A DNA stretch of 64,000 nt from Brachypodium distachyon (taxonomy: Eukaryota > Streptophyta > Magnoliopsida > Poales > Poaceae): assembly GCF_000005505.3 (NCBI RefSeq), contig NC_016132.3, positions 7,254,001 through 7,318,000 on the forward strand. Direction: 5' to 3'. A model generated the notes under the pieces. It was not told the DNA's origin and made no database searches. It worked only from the letters and a program-made list of their open reading frames with translations. Shown here in pieces: positions 34,692-45,800 of the stretch (positions are counted from its first letter, which is position 1; every line of letters begins with the position of its first letter). Both the position numbers and the translations under genes were made by a program.

Positions 34692-35199
34692 GGAACCCCC
34701 ATCCACAGGAGGAGCTTACACCATGCTTGTTTGATTTGTCCGGCGTCGAAGACGAGTTCGGCGACGCCCGACATTTCTTCGAGAGGTTGGTGTAGTAGGA
34801 AGCTCCGCAGGGGCACTAGCCACTTCCCGCTCACGACGGAGGTTGCGTTGGTTGCCGCGGTGCTGCCGCAGAAGCTCTCCATCTCCGAGCCTTCGTGGGG
34901 ACGTGGAGCGCGAGCGAGGCCACTCGGAGCTCGGTGTCGATCGTGCCTCCAAGTGTTCCCGGGTGACCCTCGTCGTCGGCCACACCTTCCTTGCTTGTGC
35001 GAAGGTAGGAGGAAGCTCGGTGGCGCTGTTTTTTGGCGTTTCTTGAATGGGCGACCCTTGTGGGCATTTTGTCGAGTGGTCCCGGGGCGTCGCTTCTACG
35101 CGCGGGAGCAAGCGGGTCTTCGCGCGGGTTGGCCTTGGCTTGGTGAGGTGAGGGAGCGGCGTGGCCGCGCGCATGCCGTGGCGTGATGCGGTCGTGGTC

Positions 35200-35720
35200 T
35201 TGGCCCTCGCTCGGCCTTGGCGTGGCGGGATGCGCACGGGCGCAGGTGGGAGAACGCGGCCCAGGCGGGGCACGGCGCGGCCCGAGATGCGCGCGGGCAT
35301 CGGCGACGGAGCACGGATGCGGGCACGGCACAGCGCGGCACGGCTGGGCGCGCGGGAGAGCGCGGGCGCAGCGCGGCTAGGCGTGCGTGCGGGTGGCGCA
35401 GCGTGGGCACGGCGCGGCAGAGAGCGCGCGAGGGCACGCGACAGAGCACGGGCACGGCGCGGCGGGGCGCGGACGAGGCAGAGCGCGCGCGAGTGCACGC
35501 GGCAGAGCACGGGGCACGGACGCGGCAGAGCGCGGCGCGGGTGGGCGCGCGTGTGGCGGCAAAGCACGGGCGAGGCGCGGCAGAGTGCGAGCGAGGGCAC
35601 GGGGCAGAGCGGGGGCGGCCAGGCGCGGGCGCGGGCTGCGGCGGCAGAGCGCAAGCGCGGCGGCTGCGCGCGGATGCGGGCGGCCGAGCGCGGGTATGGA
35701 CGCATGCGGTAGAACCTTGG
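35200..35720 (+). repeat. GC-rich degenerate GCACGGCGCGGC array
   Basis: About 520 bp built from variants of GCACGGCGCGGC, GAGCGCG and GGGCGCG. Long frames in all registers (Arg/Ala- or Pro/Arg-rich) are products of composition. It lies between the antisense TATA box and first coding exon, so it would be leader or first intron. Confidence 0.75.
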
Positions 35721-35929
35721 CACGGTGCGACGAGGTTTAGCTGCGCGCGGCCAGGTGCGCGCGCAGGGTGGCGTTTGGCGCGGCTTGGTGTTTGCGTGGG
35801 TACTGGTGGTAGAACGCGGACATTTTGCCGAGCATCTTGCGGGCGAGGGCTGCAGCACCCCTGTTGCTCCTCCTTTTCTGAGATTTTTCATGCTTTGCTA
35901 ATCCTCGGTGGGTCTTTTTTGCAGGCGAG

Positions 35930-38605
35930 ATGGCAGGACTGGATGTCGAGTGTTTAGTGGGCGAGCCAGCGAGGGGATCTTCGGCGGCGCAGCTTGCGGC
36001 GAACCGACCGTCGTGGAAGAAGAAGGTTTCCTTCCGCCCTCGCGGTGGCCCTTCCTCGGTTCCGACAACGCCCGTGGATGGCGGAGGTTGGGCGCACGAC
36101 CACCTTCTTCCTTCGTCGATGAGCCCCGAGGATCTTGCCCAACAGGAGGAGGCGGGGTTCTTCCGCAAGGGGGATGGTATCCTGCCTGACGGTGAGGAGG
36201 TGAGGCTTGACTAGAGCCGGCGTCCGGGATGCATCGTGGCATTCTCAGCCTGGTTTCACGCTGGCCTGTGTGTGCCTGTTCACCCCTTCTTGCTGGAGTT
36301 CCTGGAGACGTACAACATCGAGTTGGCCCAGCTTCACCCGTCGACGATCATGAGGTTGAACGTTTTCAGGTGGCTGTGCGAGACGGTGCTTCACGAGGAG
36401 CCCTCGATGAAGCTTCTGTTGTTCTACTTCACCGTGGAGGTGAGGGAGTTGCTCACCCCGGACGGCTTCGCCTTGAGCGCCTTCGGTTCGGTGAACCTGA
36501 GGCTTCGCTCCGGTTTTGGGGACGACTCCCTGCTCATGCCAGGGAAGAGCGCAGAGAAGTTGTTCGTCAAGTGGGAGTCCCAGTGGTTTCTTCTTCGGGC
36601 TTCGAAGACCCGTCTTCGACACACGGGTGATCTCCCCCGGCACTCTGGGGCCGGAGGTCTCAGGGAGGTGTCCCACCCCGGCGATCCTCGGTCGGCTGAC
36701 CTCTGGAAGGCGGCCAAGATCAAGGAAGTGTTTGCCGAGAGGAGCTTTCGTGACCTCATGGAGGAGATGGTGATGGCGGGACGCTTCATGATGAGGAGTC
36801 GTCCGAGGTGAGATTGGGATCCCTCGATCTTTCCGTCCTCCACAGCTCGTCACCGCACGTGAGTGGCGCTCCTCTCCCCTTCGCGCCTTGGTTGTTTTCC
36901 CTTGTGAAGGTACTTAACAATTTTGGGCTTGTCTTTTTCTGCGACGTTTTCCGAGGAGAGGGCGGCGTCGTGGGCCACGCAGCTGATAGGTCCGTACGGC
37001 GGGCCAGAGCATCGTGACTACGAGGCCAAGATCAGCAAGGGGGGATGTCACAACATCATCGCGAGGTGCTTCGGGAAGATGGTGCCTGTGCGACAGGATC
37101 CGAAGCTTGGCCCCATCCTTCGAGTGGGCGATCGCTACTCCCGCTTGGCTACGCCATCGATGTTGGCGGTGGGGTCCAAGCTGAGGGATTCCTGTGGGAA
37201 GGCGAAGGCGGGTGCGGCGGTGTTGGGCCTGGCGGTGCCTGTCGCGCCAGTCCCCAAGGTACCTCGCCCGTCGAGTGGATGCAAGAGGAAAGCTCCCCGA
37301 CTCCTTCTCCTTCTCTTGACTACGCCCCGGCGGATTCCGTGGATCCTGTCATGGGCGAGTCAAGGTCCCCCATGAGGGTGACCTTGGACCTGCACATGAA
37401 GGGGAAGATTGGACTCGAGCAAGTTCTTCCTCCTTCGAGTCACGAGGTTGTGGCTTTCACTCGTGAGACGGGGCTTCGGCTTCGAAGCGACTCGGTGGTG
37501 GAGTTGTCGACCGGAGCCAGCGGTGCGGGCGTCCATGTGTTCTCCATTGGTCGCGAGCGCCCTGAAGAGGATGGTCCTACCTCGGGTGAGTGCCTTTTTC
37601 TTTTGTTCGCGTCATTTTTTTTAAGAATGATTTTGATGTGATCTTCTTGGCTTGTTTTTAGGTGCGAGGGCCGCGGAGCCCGGGGCTCTTGAGGGCGAGC
37701 CCCCGACTCAGGCGAGGGATGGAGTGCTTCCGGTGTCCGAGGACGGAGCGAGAGACCCTTTCGTGACACTATTGCTGCTGAGCATCCGTGACGTATCTCC
37801 CTTTGCCCTTTGGGTTAGCTTTATGCTAACTTCCTCTTCTTTGCAGGTGAGAGGCTTGGTCGAGGCCGTGGGTGCCCTTCCTGCCCTGAAGACTCAGGTG
37901 GGGGCGCTTTCCGCTGCCTTGGACGTGGAGATGTCCAAGTCTACCCTTGCCTTGAGTGAGTTGGCTTCAGAGAGGGTGCGGCGTGAGGCCGTGGAGGCTG
38001 AGCTCACTCGTGTTTCGGCGGAGCTCACGGTCGCAGAGACCAGGGCTCGACTCGCTGAGGAGCGCCAGAAGGACGAGATCGCGAGGACCCGTCGAGCTGA
38101 GGAGGACTTGGTGGTGGCGAACCTTGATAGGGAGCACGCCTGTGCGGAGGCAACTTCCCTCAAGGTGGAGTTAGCGGCAGCGGGTGACGGCCCGATGTTT
38201 GCTCCTCGTGCCCGTCCTCCACCGGATCGTCGCCCCGAGGTGGTTTCGCTTTTGCTTGCCAAGGCCACCGAGATTTGAGAGACGATGACTTGCCTGAGGA
38301 GTGTTCCCCAGCCTTATCTTCCTCCATGTCGCACGGTAGATGAGGCGAGCAGGGTGCTTACTTCCCAGGTGGAGCTCATTGAGCCTACCGTGAAGAAGTG
38401 CCTCCTGAGTACGGGTGCCCGACTTGTTTTGTCGGTGGTGGCGGCAGTTCTTGACGGTGGTGCGGGCATGAGCGGGCTTGAGGGTGAGATGTCTCACGGG
38501 GCGAAGAAGTTTCTGGCGGACCAGGGTGCTCCTCTTCGCGCTCAGGCTCGACGCTTCGTGTGTTACCTTGAGCCCGCTCTTCAGGAGGGTGACGGTGAGG
38601 TGTGA
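35930..38605 (+). pseudogene. Antisense gene of the Gypsy element (PF04195-type protein)
   Basis: Plus-strand exons opposite to gag-pol. The first coding exon follows TTTTTTGCAG (35924) with ATG at 35930 (MAGLDVECLVGEP). It includes the 'putative gypsy type transposon' region typical of PF04195 (CVPVHPFLLEFLETYNIELA, QLHPSTIMRLNVFRWLCETV) and ends at CCGAG/GTGAGA near 36809. Later exons hold GGPEHRDYEAKISKGG, then GKIGLEQVLPPSSHEVVAF to a GGGTGAG donor (37585), then exons after TTTTTAG (37661) and TTTGCAG (37847). The last contains an 80-residue coiled coil rich in Ala, Glu and Arg (VSAELTVAETRARLAEERQK). In-frame stops TAG at 36212 and TGA at 38276 interrupt it. The function of such antisense proteins is unknown. 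Splice sites are inferred by eye. Confidence 0.62.
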
Positions 38606-38743
38606 GCCTCGTCGCCCTTGGAGGTGGTGATGTATCTCGGCTGCTTACTTATGCGATGTTGCATATCCCCACTTGACTTAGCCTCATGTCTAGCATGCTT
38701 AGGCTCTTAGTCGTAGAGGTCGTAAGGCAGCTTTTTTGTTGTG

Positions 38744-38905
38744 TTTCATGCTTTACTATGTAGTCAACATTATCGGAAATGTTAACCTAGCTTGGCATGT
38801 ATTTCTCATGTTTCACCATGTAGTCGACATTATCGGAAATGTTAACTTGGCTCGACACGTGTTTTGCGAAGTACTATATTTCCTTCTTGCGAAGTACTAT
38901 ATTTC
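38744..38905 (+). repeat. 60-bp and 22-bp tandem repeats
   Basis: A 60-bp unit around TCATGCTTTACTATGTAGTC and TATCGGAAATGTTAAC is present twice (38744, 38804). GCGAAGTACTATATTTC then occurs twice, 22 bp apart. They lie just past the end of the antisense gene, a likely terminator zone. Confidence 0.8.
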
Positions 38906-39699
38906 TTTAGTTTATACAGCTCGCGATCGTTCGCTATGATTGCACTTTTGTGCCATCAATTGCTGTCGCCGTTGGGATACGACTTGGCTTCGGCGCCTTA
39001 GGCCATGGTTACGAGCCACGGGTCCTAGTACCCTTGTGAGGGTCACTATCGATATGCCGGTAGTGATCCGGACACTTCGACCTGCCGTTCGGAAAATTTC
39101 ATGCGGAATTTTCCTTCTTCGGACTTCAGGAAGCTATGCTTTCCCGCGATTATTATGGAGCCTTAGGCCGGTTACTATCATGCAGGCCCGTGCGCGACGT
39201 CTCGCCTACGGGTAGCATGGTTCTCCGAGGTAAGTATGCTCATGCATAACTCGCTTATTTACGGTTCTCCTGAAATGTGTTTTAAGGAGCTTCCAGCCCT
39301 CGGGGGACTTGGTTCTACTTGGCGGATGGCCTCGAGGCACGCTAGGATCCACCAAGGAACAAGTCGCTAGTAGCGACCTATTTCCATGGACATTTTTAGA
39401 GGACGCTTAGGCCAACGGAGGCCTTTTCGCATTCCTCAGCGAGCGGCACAGGGGCAGCGGCTCTTCTACGATGATGAGTCGTGTGAGTGTCTCGTGTCAC
39501 TCTTAATTTTTCCTTAAGGACTTGTTTTTATTGATCCTTGCTTTCTTGTCTTAAGGTATGGCCCGATGGGCACTTACAAGCCTTATGTAGACGTGGCCTT
39601 GTTGGTGCTTATGATCCCTCGAAGTTTCGTAGGGAAGAGGCCGGTTGGGCGCTGATGGTCTCCTTTGGGAGCGGCAAGGATTGCCCTTGAAGGTTCTCC
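38906..39699. other. Gypsy internal spacer between antisense gene and integrase
   Basis: No coding feature supported. The ends of two converging transcription units (gag-pol on minus, antisense gene on plus) should fall here. Confidence 0.5.
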
Positions 39700-40404
39700 T
39701 TAGGCGTAGAAATGCCGGAGCTTGTCGCCGTTCCAGGCATGGACAAGATCTTGCCCTTTCATGTTCTCGAGGTGGTATGCACCATTTTCCAATACTGCGG
39801 TGATGCGGTATGGTCCTTCCCATTTAGGGTCGAGTTTGCGCTGGAGCTTTGGGTCGACATTCTTTTTCAGCATGAGATCTCCTTGGGAGAAGGCTCGTTC
39901 CCGCACTCTTGTGTTATAAAAGCGTGCGGCGCTTTGCTCATAGACGGCGTGCCTCATGAGAGCTTTGTCACGAGCTTCTTGCACAAGATCGATGGCCGTT
40001 TTGTGGTGCTCTTCATTTTCGATGAAGGCCATTGGAGTGGCTTCTTGGAGCCTTTCGACCCGAGGTGAGCGGAACTCGACCTTGGCGGGAAGAACTGCTT
40101 CAGCTCCATACACCAAAGAGAATGGTGTTCGGCCCGTGGAACGGCTTACGGAGGTGCGTATGCCCCAAACCACGCTAGCGAGTTCATCTCCCCATGCTCC
40201 CCTTGCTTTGCTAACCGTGTTCTCTACCCTTTGGCGGAGTCCTTGGAGAATTAGTCCATTTGCACTTTCGCAAGCGCCTTTACTCTTTGAGTAAGCAATG
40301 GATGCGAAGTGTAGTTTGATCTCGAGGCATTCGCAAAATTTGATGAATTCCGCACAGTCGAACTGTTTGCCATTGTCCACGGTTAGCTCTCGCGGGACGC
40401 CATA
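39700..40404 (-). pseudogene. Gypsy integrase, catalytic C-terminal half
   Basis: Continues the integrase core after an in-frame TGA at 40407-40405. It contains the second catalytic aspartate (TVDNGKQFD) and the glutamate (GACESANGLI), then ARFYNTRVRERAFSQGDLML and KWEGPYRITAVLENGAYHL, the usual Gypsy C-terminal SH3-like end, and stops normally after KLRHFYA. The integrase would insert element DNA into the genome. Confidence 0.85.
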
Positions 40405-41360
40405 TCAGCATATGATATTCTCCCAGAATTTTTTTTGAATGGCTTGTGACGTGATTTTGCCGAGCGGCGCCGCTTCTATCCATTTGGAGAAGTAATCAAT
40501 CGTCACCACGAGGTACTTGCAGCCCCCGTTGCATGCGGGGAAAGGCCCGAGAAGGTCCATTCCCCAGCGTGCAAATGGCCAAGTTATCAGGATATTCTTC
40601 AGGGAAGTCACGGGTGCATGGATTGACTTAGCCATTTTCTGGCAAGCTTCGCATTTCCGCAATATGGTGATTGCGTCTTGCACCATGGTGGGCCAATAGA
40701 ATCCCCGTCGTAAGGCCTTCGCCGCGGTGGCTCTTGGCGCGAGGTGGTGGCCGCATATTCCCAAATGGATTTCGAGGAGGAGCTCGGCTCCTCGGTCAGG
40801 AGTAATGCACTTAAGCAATGCGGCCGCCCCTTTCTTGTATAGGATGCCGTCGAGCAGGACGTACATCTTGGCTTTTGCGAGCAGAGTTTTGGCGCTTGGG
40901 CCTTCCGCTTCTTCGTCCACCTCGCCTTTCAAGGCGCGGATAATCGGTGTCATCCAAGAGGGTGGAGAGTTGATGACCATGCTGGTCTTTGAAGCTTCGT
41001 CAAGGGCGTCGGCTTCTTCCTTTATGGATGGGGTGCGAATCACTTCGAAAAATGCGCTGGGTGGCAACGGTTCTTTGGAATAGGCCGTTCGGGCTAACCT
41101 GTCGGCCAGGTGATTTTCTCCTCGGGGAATGTGTCGCGCCTCCATACCTAGGAAATACCGTTTCATCTTGCGAACTTCTTCGATATATTTCTTCATCCTC
41201 TCATCAAGGCATTGATATGACTTGTCCATTTGGTTTATCACCAGTTGAGAGTCTCCTTGGATGAGAAGGCGTCGGACCCCCATGGCCTTGGCCAGTCGAA
41301 GCCCGAGAAGTAGCGCCTCATACTCCGCCATATTGTTGGTGGCGTTGAAGTCCAGGTGGC
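40405..41360 (-). pseudogene. Gypsy plant-type RNase H and integrase N-terminal half
   Basis: Starts within the second RNase H (NATNNMAEYEALLLGLRLAK, LLIQGDSQLVINQM, with catalytic E and D), then a linker, then the integrase HHCC zinc finger (HLGICGHH, CEACQK) and the first catalytic aspartate (RWGMDLLGPF). It ends at TGA 40405. The frame differs from the preceding segment, so a small indel lies near 41350. Confidence 0.82.
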
Positions 41361-42325
41361 GGCGTACTCCAAGATTTTCCCTTCGGGGCTGATGAGTATG
41401 ACTCCGGCCTCGGCGTCGTCGAGGCGCTTGGAGCCATCGAACCTCATTATCCAATGTGGTTCGGGGGGCTCGGTTTTGGACGTGACTTCTTCAGGCGGGG
41501 CTAGTGGAGCGTGCCACTCGGCCACAAAGTCAGCTAGGACTTGGGATTTTATGGCCGTCCTCGCCATGAGTTCTAGCGAGAAAGGGGCTAATTGTGTTGC
41601 CCATTTGGCGATTCTTCCGGTGGCTTCCTTATTGCCGAAGACCTCCTTGAGTGGGAAAGTGGTCGGCACCATGATGGTGTGGCCCGTGAAGTAATGACGG
41701 AGTTTTCGAGAGGCCATGAGGAGGGCGTAAGCGATCTTCTCGATCTGGGTGTACCGACCCTTTGCTCCTCCCAAGGCTTCGCTCACGTAATATACCGGGC
41801 GTTGTGACCCGTCTTCCTCCTTCACGAGTGCTGCGCTCACGGCGACCAGGGTCGCGGAAAGGTACAGGAGCAAGGGCTCCCCCTGCTTTGGGCTCGTGAG
41901 AAGCGGAGGGGTCGACAAATAGGTCTTGAGTTCTTCGAAGGCCCTTTGAGCTTCGTTTGTCCACTCAAAGTTGTCGAGGCTTCTCAAGGCTTTGAAAAAA
42001 GAAAGACCCTTCTCGGCTGATCGGGTGACGAATCGTCCCAAGGCTGCCATTCTTCCCGCCAGACGCTGCACATCTTTGACGGAGCGAGGAGGCTCCATTT
42101 CCATGATGGCCCGGATTTTCTCCGGGTTAGCCTCGATCCCTCGTTGAGAGACGAGGAAGCCCAGGAGTTTTCCTCCTCAAACTCCGAATGCGCACTTCTC
42201 CGGATTGAGCTTTACGCCGTACTTGCGGAGATTGTCGAAGGTTTCCTGCAGGTCCTTGGGATGAGTTCCTGCAATTTGACTTTGATGACGGCGTCATCCA
42301 CGTATACTTCGGCGTTTCTCCCCAA
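41350..42325 (-). pseudogene. Gypsy reverse transcriptase end and first RNase H
   Basis: After the stop at 42326 the palm motif VYVDD follows (about 42300), then a frameshift near 42265 and another stop near 42180. From 42104 the frame is intact: thumb/connection (RSVKDVQRLAGRMAALGRF), the Gypsy RNase H region (KGRYTQIEKIAYALLMASRK) and the first catalytic aspartate of the second RNase H (IMRFDGSKRLDDAEAGVIL). Confidence 0.82.
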
Positions 42326-44323
42326 TTATTCTTTGAGGATGAGGCTGACGAGGCGTTGGAAGGTCGTGCCGGCGTTCCTCAATCCAAAGGGCATTCTGCG
42401 ATAGCAGAAGGTGCCGACGGGAGTGATGAAGCTGGTCTTTTCCTCGTCTTCCTTGGCCATGTGGACTTGGTGATATCCCAAATAGGCGTTCAAGAAGCTC
42501 AACCTCTCGCATCCCGCCGTGGAGTCAACCAGTTGGTCGATCCGAGGGAGCGGGTAGTCGTCTTTGGGGCATGCCTTGTTCAGGTCGGTGAAGTCGACAC
42601 ACATTCGCCAATTGCCGTTGGTCTTTTTCACCAAGACAGGATTGGCTAGCCACTCGGGATGCCAAACTTCTCGGATAAGCCCGGCATCGGAGAGTTTAGC
42701 GATTTCTTGTTTGATGACTTCGCTTCTCTCGGTGGAGAGTTTTCGAAGCTTCTGCTTCACGGGAGCTTTGTCGGGTCTCACGGCGAGGCGATGTTCCACG
42801 ACGTCACGCGGGAGTCCTCCCATGTCGGAAGGTGACCAAGCGAAGAGGTCGGAATTCTTCCGGAGTAGGCCGACAAGTTCTTCGTTGAGTTTACTCGGGA
42901 GGTCGGCTCCAATCTTCATCGTGCGCATGGCGTCATCTTGGGAGATGCGTACTTCCTTGAGTTCTCCCTCGGGGAGAGGCTTGGGGATGTAACGCTCCTG
43001 AGAATTGGTTTCGGATGCTCCCGTGCTCGAAAACAAGTTAATACTCTTGGATGATTCTTCCTTTTCGGCGCACTTGGTCTCGTGGCGGTAAAGTGTCTTC
43101 CTGTCGGAAGATTGCTCGCCGCGGACCGTTATCACGCCCTTCGGGCCTGGGATCTTCATGCACAAGAAATTGTGGTGGATGGCGGCGCAAAGACGGTTTA
43201 GCGTCATCCTCCCGAGGATGGCATTGAAGGAGGCCTCCATATCCACCACGTCGAAGCGTACGAGCTCGGTTCGATGATTTGTGGCGTCTCCGAAGGTCGT
43301 GAGGAGCTCAATTTGTCCGAGCGGCTGAATGGACTTTCCTGGTACGAAACCTGTGAGGGGATAAAGGGATGGCTGAAGCGAGCCGTTCTTGTATCCCCCC
43401 TGTGGCTCCATCAGCTTTTTTAATGTACTCAGATATAGGATGTCGACGGAGCTTCCGCCGTCCACAAGAATCTTCTTGAGCTCACAATTGGCGACGATTG
43501 CTGTCACAAAGAGGGGGTCGTCATGTGGGAAGCGTATCCCCTTAGCGTCTTCTTCGGTGAAGGCGATCGGCACGCTCGCCCACGTAGGTGGTGGTGTCGG
43601 AGTGAAGGTTCCCACGACATTGACTACGTGAGCGTACTCCTTGCGTTGTCGCTTTGATCCTCGTCCCGTTACGGAGCCCCCGAGTATCACTCCTACGTGA
43701 TGTGCTGGTTCCAGGAACGGGAGGTTGTCTTGCTTGGGTGCTGGGTCAGCGACAAGGACGTTGGCGGGGCGCGGAGCCTCGGCTGTCTTCTCATCCTTGC
43801 GCCGGGCTTGCATTCGCGCCTGGAACTCTTCACGGGCTGCGATGAGCGTGTTGCACTCTTCGGTGCTATGACTTGCTGAGTTGTGGATGAGGCACTTTCC
43901 AGCCACTCCCTCGGTCGGACGATGTGGCTTCTTGGCTTGCCAAGTCTTTTGAGGTGGTGCTTGCCCTTCGACGGCGAAGATTTTCCAGGCTTGGTCACTG
44001 GCGCCCTTTTCCCCCCACCTCTTCTTCTTCTTGGAAGACGAAGCGGGTGCAGGCGGTTTGTCGGACAAGGGAGTTCCTTCGGGAGCGGCACGTGGCGCGT
44101 CCTTCTTGGCGATGTCCCCATCTTCGCCCCGAGCATATTCTTGCAAGATTCGGTAAAGCTCTTCGGACGTCTTTGGCGGGTTACGACTTAGGGCTCGATT
44201 CACTTCTCCTTGGAGGAGACCTTGCATGCATGCGTCGATCACGGTGGTCGACGGCGGGTTGGCGATTTGGCTCCGCACCTTTGCAAAGCGATGAAAGAAG
44301 CTTCGGAGGGATTCCCCCGGCTT
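42326..44323 (-). pseudogene. Gypsy gag end, protease and reverse transcriptase
   Basis: The frame is the same as gag and separated from it only by TAA at 44326-44324. It contains a variant zinc-knuckle-like CLIHNSASHSTEEC, an aspartic protease site (KKILVDGGSSVDILYL) and the front of reverse transcriptase (NPVLVKKTNGNWRMCVDFTD, YHQVHM, FCYRRMPFGLRNAGTTFQR). A TAA at 42328-42326 cuts it just before the YVDD palm motif. Confidence 0.85.
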
Positions 44324-45493
44324 TTATTTCACGGCGTATAGCTCGTGAGCCTGCACGAGCTCCTTAAAGTTTCCTTGAAAGTTGGCGATGAAGATCTCTT
44401 GGAGGCGTTCCCATGAGTGCACGGAGTTCCTCCGCAGGTTGTAAAACCAAGTTTGCGCCATTCCGTTGAGCGCGAGCGGAAAGAGGTTGCACATCTCGAC
44501 GGGACTTCCCCCGGCGGCCCGTATGGCGGTGGAGTAGACATCCAAGAATTGGAGAGGATTTGACTCCCCGTCATACGGCCGTATCGTGGGCGGCTTGAAC
44601 CTTGGCGGAAAAGGCGCGTCTTGGATCTCCCGAGTGAGCGGGTTGCAAGTCGGCTGACTCTTTTGGTTCCTCCGATGGCGAGGTCCTTCCTCGTCGCTCT
44701 CATTGCTAGAGGGGTCGCTTGGAGAATGATCTTGCCGTTTTCTTGGAGGGTCGGAGCGTCGACGGGAATTCCTTTCGCCGTCGGCACGGGCTCTGGATTC
44801 CGCCACTTGCTCGTTTCCATGTACGCTAGGGTCTCGTTCCTCGCGAGGCGCAGCATGAGGTGGTACCTGGTGGGCGCCTTGTTCGACCCTGGCGGGGGGA
44901 GCAAGGGGCGCTTGCGGGGCATTCGCAAAGCGAGGTTGACGTTGAGGGTGTGCGATTTGGAGAGCACCTTGCGGCGGAAGCCCCCAATAAGGATGATACC
45001 AAGGAGCTCCTTGGGCGATTGCGGCGACCGCTAGTGGAGATAATCCCAGGTTGGAGGGGTCGTAGGCCGGGACTCCTTGGTTTTCCGGCGCGGATCCTCC
45101 CGACGCCACATGGTTTCCTCTTGTAGGCTCCGAGGGCAGGGTTACCACCGGTTGTCGGGAAGGTGGCGCGAAGCCCATCGAGCGAGGCATGCCGAGTTCC
45201 GTATCCCCTGCGGGAGCGGCAACCGTAGGCAGCTCGCCGATCCTTGCCACAACATTGGTAAGTGTCGAGGGACCGCCTACGACGGTTTCGAGCACCTCGG
45301 TTCCTTCCGGGAGGGCTGGTAGCGAAGGGGCGACTGCGACTTCCGTCGTGGCGACCATGCTTGCGGCGGCGTCCGGATTGGTGATGTTTCCTTCTTCCTC
45401 GGGAGCCCCCGAGGCACTTGCTTTCTTCGTTTGCAACCGTGTAGACTTCGTGGCAAGTTGGGGACCCGATGAAGTAGGCTTCGTCGGGGCCAT
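44324..45493 (-). pseudogene. Gypsy gag
   Basis: The ATG at 45493 lies about 45 bases after the LTR on the element's strand. The 389-residue frame begins MAPTKPTSSGPQ and has a Pro/Arg-rich middle (SNESDEEGPRHRRNQKSQ). The retrotransposon gag domain follows (FPPRFKPPTIRPYDGESNPL, LNGMAQTWFYNLRRNSVHSW). A TAA after YAVK replaces what is a sense codon in relatives; the reading frame continues with KPGESLRSFFHRFAKV. Confidence 0.85.
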
Positions 45494-45516
45494 TAGATCT
45501 TCAATTGCGGCAAGGG

Positions 45517-45537
45517 TTCTTCACGGTCGGCGCCACT
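45517..45537 (-). other. Gypsy primer-binding site
   Basis: On the minus strand TGGCGCCGACCGTGAAGAAC directly follows the LTR end. TGGCGCC-type sites are usual in plant Gypsy elements. Confidence 0.7.
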
Positions 45538-45800
45538 GTTGTTGTTCTCGACAACAATTAGAGTAAGGGGTGCCAATGCTCGATGGCACAAGTGCGGGTA
45601 TAAATGTAGGGCGTGTACGCCGGCCTTATAGCGAAGGTCGCCGTACACTTGGACAAGTTGACACGTCGATATTTTTTGAATAGGTTCGGTCGACCCTGTG
45701 GGTGCGACTTAATCCTATGTTAGGAAAAGCTTTGAGGGGGTTGTTAGCCGAGGGCTTGGGCCGAGCGGATCTTCCCAAGACACCTTTTGGCGAGAGGTTC
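45538..45800 (-). repeat. Gypsy 5' LTR, truncated
   Basis: It matches the first 263 bp of the 3' LTR (32969 onward) at about 94%, up to GGCGAGAGGTTCG, after which the two diverge completely. The lost part is the U3 side with the promoter. Confidence 0.88.

Larger units (their letters stand above)
32969..45800 (-). mobile_element. Tat-like Gypsy retrotransposon, degenerate, with antisense gene
   Basis: Minus-strand order: truncated 5' LTR (45800-45538), primer-binding site, gag, protease, reverse transcriptase, RNase H, second plant-type RNase H, integrase, then a 5.9-kb region with a plus-strand gene, a polypurine-type tract (CAAGGAGGCTAC next to 33823) and the complete 3' LTR (33822-32969). 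A second RNase H before integrase plus an extra antisense ORF near the 3' LTR are established marks of the Tat group (Ogre/Grande/Retand-like). Three in-frame stops and at least two frameshifts make it non-autonomous. Confidence 0.88.

Noticed and set aside
34716..35891. Minus-strand open frame of 391 codons rich in Arg, Pro, Ala
   Set aside because: It is the shadow of the GC-rich repeat array; all registers are open there and composition, not coding, explains it.
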